A stretch of 64,000 bases of DNA from contig PALN01000033.1 of the NCBI GenBank assembly GCA_002706405.1, positions 1-64,000 on the forward strand, written 5' to 3'. The notes under the pieces were generated by a model. The model had not been told where the DNA came from. It worked only from the letters and a program-made list of their open reading frames with translations, and searched no databases. Origin of the DNA: Rhodospirillaceae bacterium (lineage in GTDB: Bacteria > Pseudomonadota > Alphaproteobacteria > Rhodospirillales > Casp-alpha2). How positions within the stretch are numbered: position 1 is the first letter of the stretch; each line of letters begins with the position of its first letter. The translations under genes and the position numbers were made by a program. Below, piece by piece: positions 1-8,868 of this stretch.

Positions 1-483
1 GAAGGGACCGTAGCGCCCGCCGATCTCATGCCCGGCCAACAGGATCAGGCCGACCAGCATGAAAACGACCAGCCCGATCAGGTTCACCGTCCGCGCCAGA
101 ATGATCGAGGCCGTGCCCTCGCGGTAGCTGACCGCGTGATGGCGTTTCAGCAGCACCGCCTTGATCGGCTCGCCGCCGAACCCGCCGGCCGGCAGCACCG
201 TGTTAAAGGCCTCCCCGACCATGCGAATCCGCCACACGATATAGGACCACCGAGGCGTCAAGGGCAGGCGCAGAATAGCCAAATGCCAGGACAGGCTATC
301 GATGTAGAAGGCGGCCAGGTAAATCGCGAACGCCGCCGCCAGCCCCTGCCAGCCCATGCCGAGAACGGCGGCAAGGGCCGCATCGAAATCGACCTCGGCA
401 ACCACCCAGGCCAACAACGCCACCCCCAGTCCGATATATAGCCAGGAGAGAAACCGCGTCACGGGACGGCCGGCAGTGGTCAT
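1..483 (-). CDS. Flippase-like membrane protein (LPG synthase TM domain family, HpnL-like), 3' part lost at window edge
   Basis: The translation starts MTTAGRPVTRFLSWLYIG and continues open to position 1, so only the N-terminal ~161 residues are present. It shows hydrophobic segments around residues 12-28, 40-60 and 125-148. Between them is a polar stretch with PAGGFGGEPIKAVLL, a signature of the lysylphosphatidylglycerol synthase TM / flippase-like family in which the P.G..GE-P motif is conserved. HpnL of hopanoid clusters belongs to this family. The ATG overlaps the stop of the upstream hpnN by four bases (ATGA), so the two are probably translationally coupled. HpnL identity is an inference from context; general membership of the flippase-like family is firmer. 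Confidence 0.72.
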   Translation of the reverse strand, partial: MTTAGRPVTRFLSWLYIGLGVALLAWVVAEVDFDAALAAVLGMGWQGLAAAFAIYLAAFYIDSLSWHLAILRLPLTPRWSYIVWRIRMVGEAFNTVLPAGGFGGEPIKAVLLKRHHAVSYREGTASIILARTVNLIGLVVFMLVGLILLAGHEIGGRYGPF

Positions 484-3104
484 GTCCGCCTCCGGCCACG
501 CAGCGCAAGCAGCGCCGGCAACAGGACCAGCGTACAGACCAGGGTCAAGGTAATGGCGATGGTCAGCAGCACGCCCATGCTGGCCGTGCCGGGATGGCCG
601 GATAACGCGATCGACCCGAACGAGCCGATGGTGGTGAGGGCACTGAACAGCACCGCTCGGGGGGTCGAGGTTTCGAAGGCATCGCCCGCCGTCGCCGTCG
701 ACCCGCCGGCGCGTTCCTGGCGGTCGCGCAGGACCAGATGAATGCCGCTGGCGACGCCGAGGCCGAACAACAGCGGCAAGACGATGATGTTGGCGAAGTT
801 GAACGGCACCTGGAACGCGACGGAACACAGCACCGTCAGCACCGCCGCCAGGCCAAGGGGGGCAAAGACGAAGGCGACGTCGCTGACCCGGCGCAGCAGC
901 AGGCCGAGCAGGATCAGGATCGCGGTCACCGCGATGGCCCCGGCCTGGACAAAGGCCGACAGCACCGCCCGCCCCGCCTCAAAGATCGTGACCGGCGCGC
1001 CCGAGGCATCGGGCGTGACCTGGCGCAATGCCGCGACAAAGGCCTCGACGGCGTCCGGGTCCCGCAGGTCGGCGGCGGGAATGACCTCAAGCCGCGCCTG
1101 ACCGTCCGGCGCGACATAACGCGCGCGGATGTCCGCCGGCAGATCGGCCAGCGTGAATGGTGTCGGACTCAAACTGCCGCGCAGGCGTTCGACGGCATCG
1201 GGGAACACGGCCAGAAGGCCCTGCTCCAGCCCGGCCAGGCCCGCATCGTCGAGGGTCTTCAGCAACGTCGTCAGACGCCCGGCCGCACGGGCGAGATCCG
1301 GCCCCGCGTTGGCGCTGTCCAATCCGCCCAGGGCCGCGGTCAACTCGGCGGCCGCCGTGCGGCGGCGCGTCGCGTCCCGGTCCTCCGCCCCGCCGCCGGC
1401 CGCCAGCGACGGCAGCATGAACAGCGCCAAGTCGCGGACAATCTCGGCCTTTTCTTCCTGGTCGTCCGGCACGAAGCTGAAGATCGAGGCGACTCCCTTG
1501 ACCTCGGGCAAGGCCGTGAGCTGTTCCGCCAGGCCCCGTGCCGCCGCCACGTCGGGGGCCAGCACCGTGGCGCTGTAGGTCGATGCCCCCTCCCCGGCCG
1601 CCAGTTCGTGGACCACGGCAACCGATTCCAAGGTCCGGTCCTGCAGGTTCAGGGGATCGAAATCGAACCGCGCCTGGGGCACGGCAGCCAAGCCGATAAC
1701 CGCCACGACCACGGCCCCGATCAGCACCCGACGGGGATGGCCCTGCAGGGCGCGGCGCGCCCGATCGGTCCATCCCACATGACCGTCACGGCGGCCCGCC
1801 GCGGCGGGCATCAGGGTCAACAGGGCGGGCAGCACGGTCAGGTTCGCGGCCAGGGCGATGAACATGCCGGACCCCGCGATCAGGCCCAACTCGGCGAGGC
1901 CCACGTAGTCGGTCGGCAAAAAGGAGTAAAAGGCGATGGCCGCCGCCACGGCGCAAAGCGTCAGCCCCCCGCCGCCCGCCGCCGCCGTGGCCTCCAGCGC
2001 CGCGCCGTTGTCCAAGCCTCCGGCACGGTGTTCCCGGTAACGCAAGGCGAAATGGATGCCGAAGTCGACGCTGAGCCCGATGAACAGCACGGCGAAGGCG
2101 ACGGAAATCAGGTTGAGGGCTCCAAGCGCCCAGATCGCGAAACCGGCCGTCCAGACAAGGCCCAGGATCAGGGTTGCCAGCACGGCAATGACCATGCGCA
2201 GCGACCGCAGGCCGAGGATCAACAACGCCAGAACCAGGACAAACGACAGCGCCCCCGCCATGCCCATGCCGCGCTCGACGCTTTTCAGTTCATCCTGCTG
2301 CAGCGCGGCGGAGCCGGAGATGCGCAGGCGCACGGCCCCCGCCCCGTCCAGCTTCAATTCCCGGCGCAGATCCTTGAGGGCAGCGATCGGCTTGCCCGCC
2401 GGCTGCAGCGAAGCGAAATCCAGCGGCGGCTTTAGCACGATGAACCGCCGCGCCACGGCGTCATCTTCCCCGGCCAGCAGGCGCTGCCAGGACAGGATCG
2501 CGTCCTCGCCCTTGGCCCGCTTCTCACCAACATCGGCCAACAGGTTGAGTACCTTGGCCAGGGCCACGGGCGGCGCCTTGCCGTCAAGCTGCTGTTCGAT
2601 TCCCTGGCGCAGCAGGTCGAACAGGGTCGCCAGACTGGCATCGCCCCACAGGCTGGCGAGGAAGGGCTGCGCTTCGGCGAGGCGGCCGGTCAGGTCTTCC
2701 AGTTCCGCCACGTCCAGGAACAACAGGCCGTTCTCTTGCAGGAACGGATCCCCTTCCGGGTCGAACAGGCTGCCGAAGGTTTGCGGCTGCGCCATAAGCC
2801 GAGCGCGAAATTCCCGCGCCGCACGGTCGACCCGTTCCGGCACCGCACCGTCCAGGACCAGCAGGATATTGTCGCTCAACTGCGGGAACAGGCGATTGAC
2901 CGTGCTGTTGTTTTTGCGGAACGGCAGGTCGGCGGACAGCATGTCCGTGGTGTCCGTATGGATCGCCAGATTGCGCTGCAGATAGGAAAGCGTCAGCCCG
3001 GCGCCGATGATGGACAGCAGCACGACCGCCCAAGCACCACGACGGACCAAGCCGACCCAGGCTCGGAACAAGGTTCCCGGAAATGCGGCCGCGGCCTCGG
3101 TCAT
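480..3104 (-). CDS. hpnN: Hopanoid-associated RND/MMPL family transporter HpnN
   Basis: This 874-residue membrane protein has the RND/MMPL layout: one TM helix near residues 20-42, a large extracytoplasmic domain, a block of five helices, then a second repeat of loop plus five helices. Segments such as VLFIGLSVDFGIHFALRYRE and LLFGLGVASGIHLVLRDRQE are the paired helix-4 regions typical of MMPL proteins. HpnN is known to move hopanoids to the outer membrane. I chose the start MTEAAAAFPG because it overlaps the stop of the upstream CDP-alcohol phosphotransferase (ATGA), while the longer open frame upstream has the composition of a shadow. Length fits HpnN (~870 aa). Assignment to HpnN rests on the family and on hpn genes a few kb away. 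Confidence 0.85.
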   Translation of the reverse strand: MTEAAAAFPGTLFRAWVGLVRRGAWAVVLLSIIGAGLTLSYLQRNLAIHTDTTDMLSADLPFRKNNSTVNRLFPQLSDNILLVLDGAVPERVDRAAREFRARLMAQPQTFGSLFDPEGDPFLQENGLLFLDVAELEDLTGRLAEAQPFLASLWGDASLATLFDLLRQGIEQQLDGKAPPVALAKVLNLLADVGEKRAKGEDAILSWQRLLAGEDDAVARRFIVLKPPLDFASLQPAGKPIAALKDLRRELKLDGAGAVRLRISGSAALQQDELKSVERGMGMAGALSFVLVLALLILGLRSLRMVIAVLATLILGLVWTAGFAIWALGALNLISVAFAVLFIGLSVDFGIHFALRYREHRAGGLDNGAALEATAAAGGGGLTLCAVAAAIAFYSFLPTDYVGLAELGLIAGSGMFIALAANLTVLPALLTLMPAAAGRRDGHVGWTDRARRALQGHPRRVLIGAVVVAVIGLAAVPQARFDFDPLNLQDRTLESVAVVHELAAGEGASTYSATVLAPDVAAARGLAEQLTALPEVKGVASIFSFVPDDQEEKAEIVRDLALFMLPSLAAGGGAEDRDATRRRTAAAELTAALGGLDSANAGPDLARAAGRLTTLLKTLDDAGLAGLEQGLLAVFPDAVERLRGSLSPTPFTLADLPADIRARYVAPDGQARLEVIPAADLRDPDAVEAFVAALRQVTPDASGAPVTIFEAGRAVLSAFVQAGAIAVTAILILLGLLLRRVSDVAFVFAPLGLAAVLTVLCSVAFQVPFNFANIIVLPLLFGLGVASGIHLVLRDRQERAGGSTATAGDAFETSTPRAVLFSALTTIGSFGSIALSGHPGTASMGVLLTIAITLTLVCTLVLLPALLALRGRRRT

Positions 3105-3820
3105 TCCTCCGGCTTTCCGCCTTCGGCCAGGGCGCGGCGGCGGGCCCGGTACTTGATCCCCCATTGCACCGCAAACAGCAGCGCAAAGCCGGGGGCGCCG
3201 ATGGTGGCCGCGACCAGAAGCGCTTCCTGGTAGCCGAGAAGCACCATAATCGGCGCAACCAGGATGGCGTCGTCGGGATCGAATCCCATGAACGAGCCCA
3301 GTTCGGCGCTGCGCGCGCCCGCCAGGCTTTCCATGCGCATGACCATCCACAGGATAAAGGTCACCGACGCGCCGGCGAGAACGCCCATGGGGATGGCCAG
3401 CATGCCCCATTCACCGCCCCGCAGCCCGATGCCCAGGCCGACGAAGATGATGGCGTTGCACACGGCGTCGGCGATCAGGTCGAACTTATGGCCGGCGGCG
3501 CTGGTCTGTCCCGATTGGCGGGCGTAGTCGCCATCGCCCCGGTCCAGCACCATGGACAGGATGAACAGAACCGCGCCGATCTGCCACCACGGCAGGTCCA
3601 ACCACGGCGATGGGCCGATGGAGAAGGCGGCGGCGGCGGCGATACCCGTTGCCATGCGCACGACGGTCACTTGGCTCGGCGTGATGCGGCTGCCCGTCGC
3701 CATCAAAGGTTTGGTCACGGTCAGGCGCGCGACCTTGTGGATCCAGGTATTGTGACTAATGGTCTTGCCTCCGGCTACGGGCGGGATTACATGGGGCGAT
3801 AGGCTAGCCCGGAACATCAT
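3101..3820 (-). CDS. CDP-alcohol phosphatidyltransferase family protein
   Basis: A polytopic membrane enzyme of ~239 aa carrying the complete CDP-alcohol phosphotransferase signature D-x2-DG-x2-AR-x8-G-x3-D-x3-D at about residues 93-118 (DRGDGDYAR followed by GHKFDLIAD). All catalytic and metal-binding aspartates are present. It should transfer a phospho-alcohol headgroup from a CDP-activated donor to an acceptor at the membrane; the substrates cannot be read from sequence. The start is uncertain: ATG at 3820 or 3817 is used here. A TTG at 3841 is possible, and a GGAGG sits further inside with only an ATT behind it. Its stop overlaps hpnN (ATGA), and it is divergent from the PhyH dioxygenase. 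A nucleotidyltransferase two genes away could make its CDP-activated substrate. Confidence 0.85.
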   Translation of the reverse strand: MMFRASLSPHVIPPVAGGKTISHNTWIHKVARLTVTKPLMATGSRITPSQVTVVRMATGIAAAAAFSIGPSPWLDLPWWQIGAVLFILSMVLDRGDGDYARQSGQTSAAGHKFDLIADAVCNAIIFVGLGIGLRGGEWGMLAIPMGVLAGASVTFILWMVMRMESLAGARSAELGSFMGFDPDDAILVAPIMVLLGYQEALLVAATIGAPGFALLFAVQWGIKYRARRRALAEGGKPEE

Positions 3821-3870
3821 GAAAATTGTGACAAAAGGCAACCGGCATCGGCACTGCCGTTGAAGAAATC

Positions 3871-4629
3871 ATGCTGAATACACCCGTACTTACCGACGCC
3901 CAGATCAAACAATTCGCCGATGACGGCTACCTTGTCCTGCGCGGCGGGTTTTCCGCCGACGACATGGCGCGCATCGGGGTGTGGACCGACGAGGTCCTGG
4001 CCCTGCCTGAAGTTTCGGGCCGCCATTGGGTGTTCCATGAGAAAAGCCAGAAGAACCCGGACGACAACCTGGTCAGCCGGATCGAGCGCATTTCCCCGTT
4101 TCATGACGGGTTCGGCGCCCTGGCCGAAGCCCTGCGCGGACCCACGGGCCAGTTGCTGGGCGAAGAGGCGGCCCTGTTCAAGGAAAAGATCAATTTCAAG
4201 ATGCCCGGCGGTGACGGCTTCAAGCCGCATCAGGATTCCCAGGCCGGCTGGGATGCCTACACGGATTTCTTCATCTCGGCCCTGGTGTCCATTGATCCTG
4301 CGACGGAAGAAAACGGCTGCCTGAAGATGGTCCGCGGCCATCACAAGAAGGGCATGTTCCGGTCTTGGGAACCCATGACCGACGCCGACATGGCCGACAT
4401 GGATTTCCAGCCCGTGCCGACCAATCCCGGTGACGTGGTGTTCTTCGACAGCTTCGCCCCTCATGCGTCGGAAGCGAACCTGAGCGACAAGACCCGCCGC
4501 ATCTATTACGCCACCTACAATCGCGCCTCGGCAGGTGATTTCATGGACCGCTACTACGCGGACAAGCACAAGAACTACCCGCCGGACATCGACCGCGACC
4601 CGGCGAAACAATACGTCTTTAGAGTTTAG
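3871..4629 (+). CDS. PhyH-family Fe(II)/2-oxoglutarate dioxygenase (phytanoyl-CoA / PhnY-like)
   Basis: 252 residues with a double-stranded beta-helix dioxygenase motif: H120-Q-D122 (FKPHQD), distal H198 (FAPHAS) and an Arg pair near 209-210 for 2-oxoglutarate. That is the full facial triad, so the enzyme is probably active as a hydroxylase. The PhyH family includes phytanoyl-CoA, ectoine and 2-aminoethylphosphonate (PhnY) hydroxylases. The stretch KINFKMPGGDGF before the HQD is typical of small polar-substrate PhyH members. It lies between a divergent CDP-alcohol phosphotransferase and a convergent nucleotidyltransferase, and a PhnZ-like oxygenase lies 12 kb away. This makes a phosphonate or headgroup substrate attractive but unproven. 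Confidence 0.82.
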   Translation: MLNTPVLTDAQIKQFADDGYLVLRGGFSADDMARIGVWTDEVLALPEVSGRHWVFHEKSQKNPDDNLVSRIERISPFHDGFGALAEALRGPTGQLLGEEAALFKEKINFKMPGGDGFKPHQDSQAGWDAYTDFFISALVSIDPATEENGCLKMVRGHHKKGMFRSWEPMTDADMADMDFQPVPTNPGDVVFFDSFAPHASEANLSDKTRRIYYATYNRASAGDFMDRYYADKHKNYPPDIDRDPAKQYVFRV

Positions 4630-4635
4630 CGAGAC

Positions 4636-5418
4636 CTACTCGGCGGCGGTGCCGACACGTTCGGACATGGGCTTGTAGGCCGCGATCTTGGCGCGGATTT
4701 CCGTGGCCGCCCGCTCCCGGTCCTCGGGAAAATCAATCTCGATCCACGGAATGCCCGTCACGTCTTCGTAGCCGAAGGTGCCCGGTTCCGACGCCTTCAT
4801 GACGTCGCAGAAGGCATCTTCATAAACGAAGCCCGGCATGTCGCCTTGGGACAACTCGTCCGCGCGGTCGGCGACCCGCTGCGCGATGTCCGGCGCCATG
4901 GTCAGGAAGCCCGGCCATTCTCCGACCGTGTCATGGGGCTCGAACACCTTCTTGCCGAAATCAACCAGAACGCCGTCGCGCACGCAGGTCTTCACCGGCT
5001 CGTCGCCCGGCACGAAATCCCGGTCCAGGATGATGCAGGTCTGGTGGCGGCTGGCGATCAGAACCTTCAGCAGATCGTCGTGGTAATAGACGTCGGCGTC
5101 CATGAACAAGACCCGGTCGCCCGAGCGCAGAACCTCGCCCGCCCGGGCCAGGGACAGGATCGGGCTTTCCTTGAAGCGCGGATTGAACAGGGTGCGCGCG
5201 AAGCCCTTGGGCGCCACGCGAGCCAGTTCTTCCTTGATCATTTCCTTCTTATGGCCGACGACGACGATCAGCTCCTCGACCCCAAGCTGGGTCAAAACCT
5301 CGATATGACGGGCCAGCAGCGTGCGGTCGCCGAACTGAAGAAGGGCCTTGGGAGGATCGTCGTTACCGTCGCCGAAAAGGCGACGACCGACGCCGGCGGC
5401 CAACATGACTGCTTTCAT
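4636..5418 (-). CDS. NTP-transferase domain protein (LicC/PntC-like nucleotidyltransferase)
   Basis: 260-residue soluble protein with the nucleotidyltransferase Rossmann signature LAAGVGRR at residues 6-13, Lys24 in PPKALL and the metal-binding FMDADVYY (D107, D109). This pattern fits choline-phosphate, phosphoethanolamine or aminoethylphosphonate cytidylyltransferases (LicC, PntC) as well as sugar-1-phosphate transferases. The start MKAVMLAAG puts the P-loop at the N-terminus as usual; longer in-frame extension runs into low-quality sequence. The stop is 6 bp from the convergent PhyH gene. With the neighbouring CDP-alcohol phosphotransferase it could form an activation and transfer pair for a lipid headgroup; that function is an inference. 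Confidence 0.78.
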   Translation of the reverse strand: MKAVMLAAGVGRRLFGDGNDDPPKALLQFGDRTLLARHIEVLTQLGVEELIVVVGHKKEMIKEELARVAPKGFARTLFNPRFKESPILSLARAGEVLRSGDRVLFMDADVYYHDDLLKVLIASRHQTCIILDRDFVPGDEPVKTCVRDGVLVDFGKKVFEPHDTVGEWPGFLTMAPDIAQRVADRADELSQGDMPGFVYEDAFCDVMKASEPGTFGYEDVTGIPWIEIDFPEDRERAATEIRAKIAAYKPMSERVGTAAE

Positions 5419-5544
5419 TTGATCGTTAAATCCACTTTCCGTTTCGTCGCGCATTAGGTGCGCATGTGACGGTCTATTGTCAATATCGTGAAATTGCGGA
5501 GAAACATGCGCTGAGCGCATGGCAACACACCACCGCTTCGATCG

Positions 5545-6546
5545 TTACGCGATATAGCCGTTGGCACGGAACCAGGCGACGGCGTCGGCCAGGGCGTCCC
5601 GCGCCGGGCGGGGCGCATAACCCAGTTCCCGGGCCGCCTTGTCCCAACGGAAGAACATCTTCTTTTTCGCCATGCGCACCGAATCCGGGGCAACCATCGG
5701 TTCCGCCGCGCCGGTCAGCCGGCACCAGGCTTCAGAGATATGGGCGATCGGCATGATCAGGCCCGTCGGCACCCGGAACAGAGGCGGCCGCCCGCCGGTC
5801 AACTCGGCAATCACGCCGAGAATATCGCTCAACCCCATGTTCTCGCCGCCCAGCACGTAGCGCTCGCCGATGCGTCCCTTGGCGAAGGCCAGCAGGTGCC
5901 CCGCCGCCACATCGTCCACATGGGCGACGTTCAGGCCCGTATCCACATAGACCGGCATCTTGCCGTTGGCCGCGTCGACGACGATGCGCCCGGTCGGCGT
6001 CGGCTTCACGTCGCGCGGGCCGATGGGGGTCGACGGGTTGACGATGACCACGGGCCAGCCTTCCTGGGCGGTCAATTCCCGGATGCGTTCCTCGGCCTTG
6101 TATTTGGACTGCTTGTAAGGCCCGATCATGTCGCCATAGGTAACCGGCGTGTCTTCGTCGCCGACGCCGCCCGGCGGAATGCCCAACACGGCGACGGAAG
6201 AGGTATAGACGATGCGTTCCGCCCCAGCCTCGGCCGCCGCGCGCACGATGGCGGCGGAGCCGTCCACATTGGCACGGAACATGGCGGCGGGATCGCGGGT
6301 CCAGATGCGGTAGTCGGCGGCCACATGGTACAGGGCGCGGCAGCCCTTGACCGCCGGCGCCAGCGTTTCCGGTGCCCGCAGGTCGCCTTCGACGACCTCG
6401 ACATCCAGGCCGGCGATGTTGCGGCGGTCGCTGCCGGGGCGCATGAGGACGCGCACGGCCTCGCCCGCGTCGAGCAGTTTGCGCACCACGGCGGCGCCGA
6501 CGAAGCCGCTGGCGCCCGTCACCAGATTGGGAGAGCCTTTTGTCAT
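5545..6546 (-). CDS. hpnA: Hopanoid-associated sugar epimerase HpnA (extended SDR)
   Basis: 333-residue extended short-chain dehydrogenase/reductase. The NAD(P)-binding TGASGFVG motif is at residues 10-17, a catalytic serine pair at TSSVAV (~115-120), and the YxxxK pair at Y144/K148 (YKQSK). HpnA is the dihydroflavonol-reductase-like putative epimerase conserved in hopanoid loci. It is thought to act in side-chain or headgroup decoration, though its reaction is not settled. The gene starts 161 bp from the divergent ispH-hpnH pair, so the two probably share a bidirectional promoter region. A 126 bp gap follows before the nucleotidyltransferase. Confidence 0.88.
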   Translation of the reverse strand: MTKGSPNLVTGASGFVGAAVVRKLLDAGEAVRVLMRPGSDRRNIAGLDVEVVEGDLRAPETLAPAVKGCRALYHVAADYRIWTRDPAAMFRANVDGSAAIVRAAAEAGAERIVYTSSVAVLGIPPGGVGDEDTPVTYGDMIGPYKQSKYKAEERIRELTAQEGWPVVIVNPSTPIGPRDVKPTPTGRIVVDAANGKMPVYVDTGLNVAHVDDVAAGHLLAFAKGRIGERYVLGGENMGLSDILGVIAELTGGRPPLFRVPTGLIMPIAHISEAWCRLTGAAEPMVAPDSVRMAKKKMFFRWDKAARELGYAPRPARDALADAVAWFRANGYIA

Positions 6547-6707
6547 GGCGGGGATTTAGGCCTCATAAAAGTCTCGATTTCCAGCGGTAATTGGCTGACT
6601 TTCCGGTCGCCGCCCCTTAACAATGGAGTTGCACGGCCCCATGTAGCTTAAAATGCCCGTTTGCACTGCAATATCTCAAGGTTTACAAGGGCCCTCCTGA
6701 GGATTAT
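6547..6707. promoter_or_regulatory. Divergent hpnA / ispH-hpnH promoter region
   Basis: This 161 bp gap separates the divergent starts of hpnA and ispH and must hold promoters for both. It is richer in A and T than the flanking genes. I could not identify a convincing -35/-10 pair or an operator. A GAGGA at 6699-6703 serves ispH. Confidence 0.5.
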
Positions 6708-7676
6708 GTGATCGCGATGACCAAAAACCTGAAGATCCTGCTCGCCAGCCCGCGCGGTTTCTGCGCCGGGGTGGAGCGCGCCATCGAAATCGTTGAACGG
6801 GCCCTGGAAATCCACGGACCGCCCGTCTACGTCCGCCACGAGATCGTGCACAACAAGCACGTCGTCGAATCTCTGCGCGCCAAGGGTGCCGTGTTCGTCG
6901 AAGAAGTGTCCGACGTGCCCGACGGCGCCGTCACCATCTTTTCCGCCCACGGCGTCGCCGAAAAGGTCGAGGTCGAGGCCAACGACCGCGGCCTGCCCGT
7001 GATCGACGCGACCTGCCCGCTGGTCTCCAAGGTTCACAAGGAAGGCCAGAATCACGCCCAGAAAGGCCGCGAGGTCATTTTGATCGGCCATGCCGGCCAT
7101 CCCGAGGTCGAAGGCACCCAGGGCCGTATTCCCGGCGGTGTCCACTTGGTGCAGACCCCGGAAGACGTGGCCCATCTCCAGGTCAAGGACCCGAAGGCGC
7201 TGTCTTACGTGACGCAGACGACCCTCAGCGTCGATGAAACCCGCGACACCATCAACGCCCTGAAAAACCGCTTCCCGGCCATCGTCGGCCCGGACGTGAA
7301 AGACATTTGCTACGCCACCCAGAACCGTCAGCAGGCGGTGCGCGAATTGTGCACCAAGGTCGATCTGCTGCTGGTGGTCGGCGCGAAGAATTCGTCGAAC
7401 TCCAACCGCCTGCGGGAAATCGGCGGCGAGATCGGCGTGCCCGCTTATCTGATCGACGATGCCAGCATGCTCGACCCCAAATGGCTCGACGGCGTGACGA
7501 CGGTCGGCATCACCGCCGGTGCTTCGGCGCCAGAGGAACTGGTGCAGGAACTGATCCGCCGCCTTGGCGAGTTCGGCAACACCCAGGTCGAAGAACTGAA
7601 GGGTGTGCAAGAAAACATCGTTTTCAAACTGCCGCGCGAATTGAACGACGGCACAGGCCCCCACGCCGGGGCCTGA
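6708..7676 (+). CDS. ispH: 4-hydroxy-3-methylbut-2-enyl diphosphate reductase IspH (LytB)
   Basis: Catalyses the last step of the MEP pathway, reducing HMBPP to IPP and DMAPP with an iron-sulfur cluster. The three cluster cysteines are visible in [21 protein letters not shown] and [10 protein letters not shown]. The family motifs [16 protein letters not shown] and [11 protein letters not shown] are also present, and length (~320 aa) is normal. The start is ambiguous between GTG at 6708 and ATG at 6717, because the GAGGA at 6699-6703 is close to one and slightly far from the other. hpnH follows 16 bp downstream, so isoprenoid precursor supply and hopanoid extension are probably co-transcribed. 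Confidence 0.97.
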   Translation: MIAMTKNLKILLASPRGFCAGVERAIEIVERALEIHGPPVYVRHEIVHNKHVVESLRAKGAVFVEEVSDVPDGAVTIFSAHGVAEKVEVEANDRGLPVIDATCPLVSKVHKEGQNHAQKGREVILIGHAGHPEVEGTQGRIPGGVHLVQTPEDVAHLQVKDPKALSYVTQTTLSVDETRDTINALKNRFPAIVGPDVKDICYATQNRQQAVRELCTKVDLLLVVGAKNSSNSNRLREIGGEIGVPAYLIDDASMLDPKWLDGVTTVGITAGASAPEELVQELIRRLGEFGNTQVEELKGVQENIVFKLPRELNDGTGPHAGA

Positions 7677-7692
7677 GATACCGGAGAGTTAC

Positions 7693-8856
7693 ATGGCAGT
7701 CCCCGTCATCCAGCAGGTCCGCGTCGGCGCCTATATCATGGGCAAGAAGCTTCGCGGGGTGGAGAAATACCCCCTCGTCCTGATGCTGGAACCCCTGTTC
7801 CGCTGCAATCTGGCCTGCCCCGGCTGCGGCAAGATCGATTACGAAGACGACATCCTGAACAAGCGCCTGTCCGTGGACGAGTGCCTGAAGGCGGTCGATG
7901 ACTGTGGCGCGCCCATCGTCTCAATCCCCGGTGGCGAGCCGCTGATCCACAAGGAGATCAAGGAAATCGTCGAGGGCATCGTGGCGCGCAAGAAGTTCGT
8001 CTATCTGTGCACCAACGCCCTGCTTCTGGAAAAGAACCTGAGCAAGTTCACGCCCACGCCCTACCTGACCTTCTCGGTCCATCTGGACGGCATGGAAGCC
8101 CATCACGACAAGGCCGTGAACCAGCCGGGTACCTTCAAGCGCGCCGTTTCCGCCATCCGCAAGGCGAAGGCCATGGGTTTCCGGGTCAACGTCAACTGCA
8201 CCCTGTTCGATCAGATGTCCGCGGCCGAAGCGGCCGAGTTCTTCGACTTCTGCACCCACGACCTGGGGGTCGAGGGCATCACCGTATCGCCCGGCTATGC
8301 CTATGAACGGGCGCCCGATCAGGAACATTTCCTGTCCCGCAAGAAGACCAAGCAGCTGTTCCGCGACGTCTTCAAGCACGAAGGCGCCGAGAAATGGCGG
8401 TTCAGCCAGTCGAGCCTGTTCCTCGACTTCCTGGCCGGCAACCAGAGCTACAAATGCACGCCCTGGGGCAATCCGACGCGCAACATCTTCGGCTGGCAGA
8501 AACCCTGCTACCTGCTGAACGAAGGCTATGCCGACACGTTCCAGGAACTGATGGACAGCGTCGAATGGGACAAGTACGGCACCGGCAATTACGAAAAATG
8601 CGCCGACTGCATGGTCCATTGCGGCTATGAGCCGACCGCCGTCACCGACACCGTGTCGCATCCGCTGAAGGCCCTGAAGGTCTTCCTGAAAGGCATCAAC
8701 ACGGACGGCGAGATGGCCCCGGAAATCAACATGGACAACCAGCGCCCGGCCGAATTCGTATTCGAAGGCCTGGTCAAGACGCTGAGCCAGAAGATGGAAG
8801 AAAAGGCCGAGGCCGAAAAACAGGCCGCCGCCCGCAAGAAGGAAGAGGCGGCCTAA
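7693..8856 (+). CDS. hpnH: Radical SAM adenosylhopane synthase HpnH
   Basis: 387-residue radical SAM enzyme with the CxxxCxxC cluster motif at C38, C42 and C45 (CNLACPGC). A glycine-rich SAM-binding IPGGEPL follows, with C-terminal cysteines around YEKCADCMVHCGYEP. HpnH joins a 5'-deoxyadenosyl radical to diploptene to give adenosylhopane, the first step of bacteriohopanepolyol side-chain formation. The start ATG has a GGAGAG 7-8 bp upstream. It converges on hpnG, which acts on its product; only 12 bp separate the stops. The C-terminus is a charged EK/A-rich tail. Identification is strong. Confidence 0.96.
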   Translation: MAVPVIQQVRVGAYIMGKKLRGVEKYPLVLMLEPLFRCNLACPGCGKIDYEDDILNKRLSVDECLKAVDDCGAPIVSIPGGEPLIHKEIKEIVEGIVARKKFVYLCTNALLLEKNLSKFTPTPYLTFSVHLDGMEAHHDKAVNQPGTFKRAVSAIRKAKAMGFRVNVNCTLFDQMSAAEAAEFFDFCTHDLGVEGITVSPGYAYERAPDQEHFLSRKKTKQLFRDVFKHEGAEKWRFSQSSLFLDFLAGNQSYKCTPWGNPTRNIFGWQKPCYLLNEGYADTFQELMDSVEWDKYGTGNYEKCADCMVHCGYEPTAVTDTVSHPLKALKVFLKGINTDGEMAPEINMDNQRPAEFVFEGLVKTLSQKMEEKAEAEKQAAARKKEEAA

Positions 8857-8868
8857 AAACAGGCTTCG

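Noticed and set aside
738..2435. Long open frame (565 codons) on the plus strand across hpnN
   Set aside because: Its translation is rich in Gln, Arg, Gly and His without any motif, as expected from the complement of a GC-rich gene; hpnN on the other strand has clear TM and family features.
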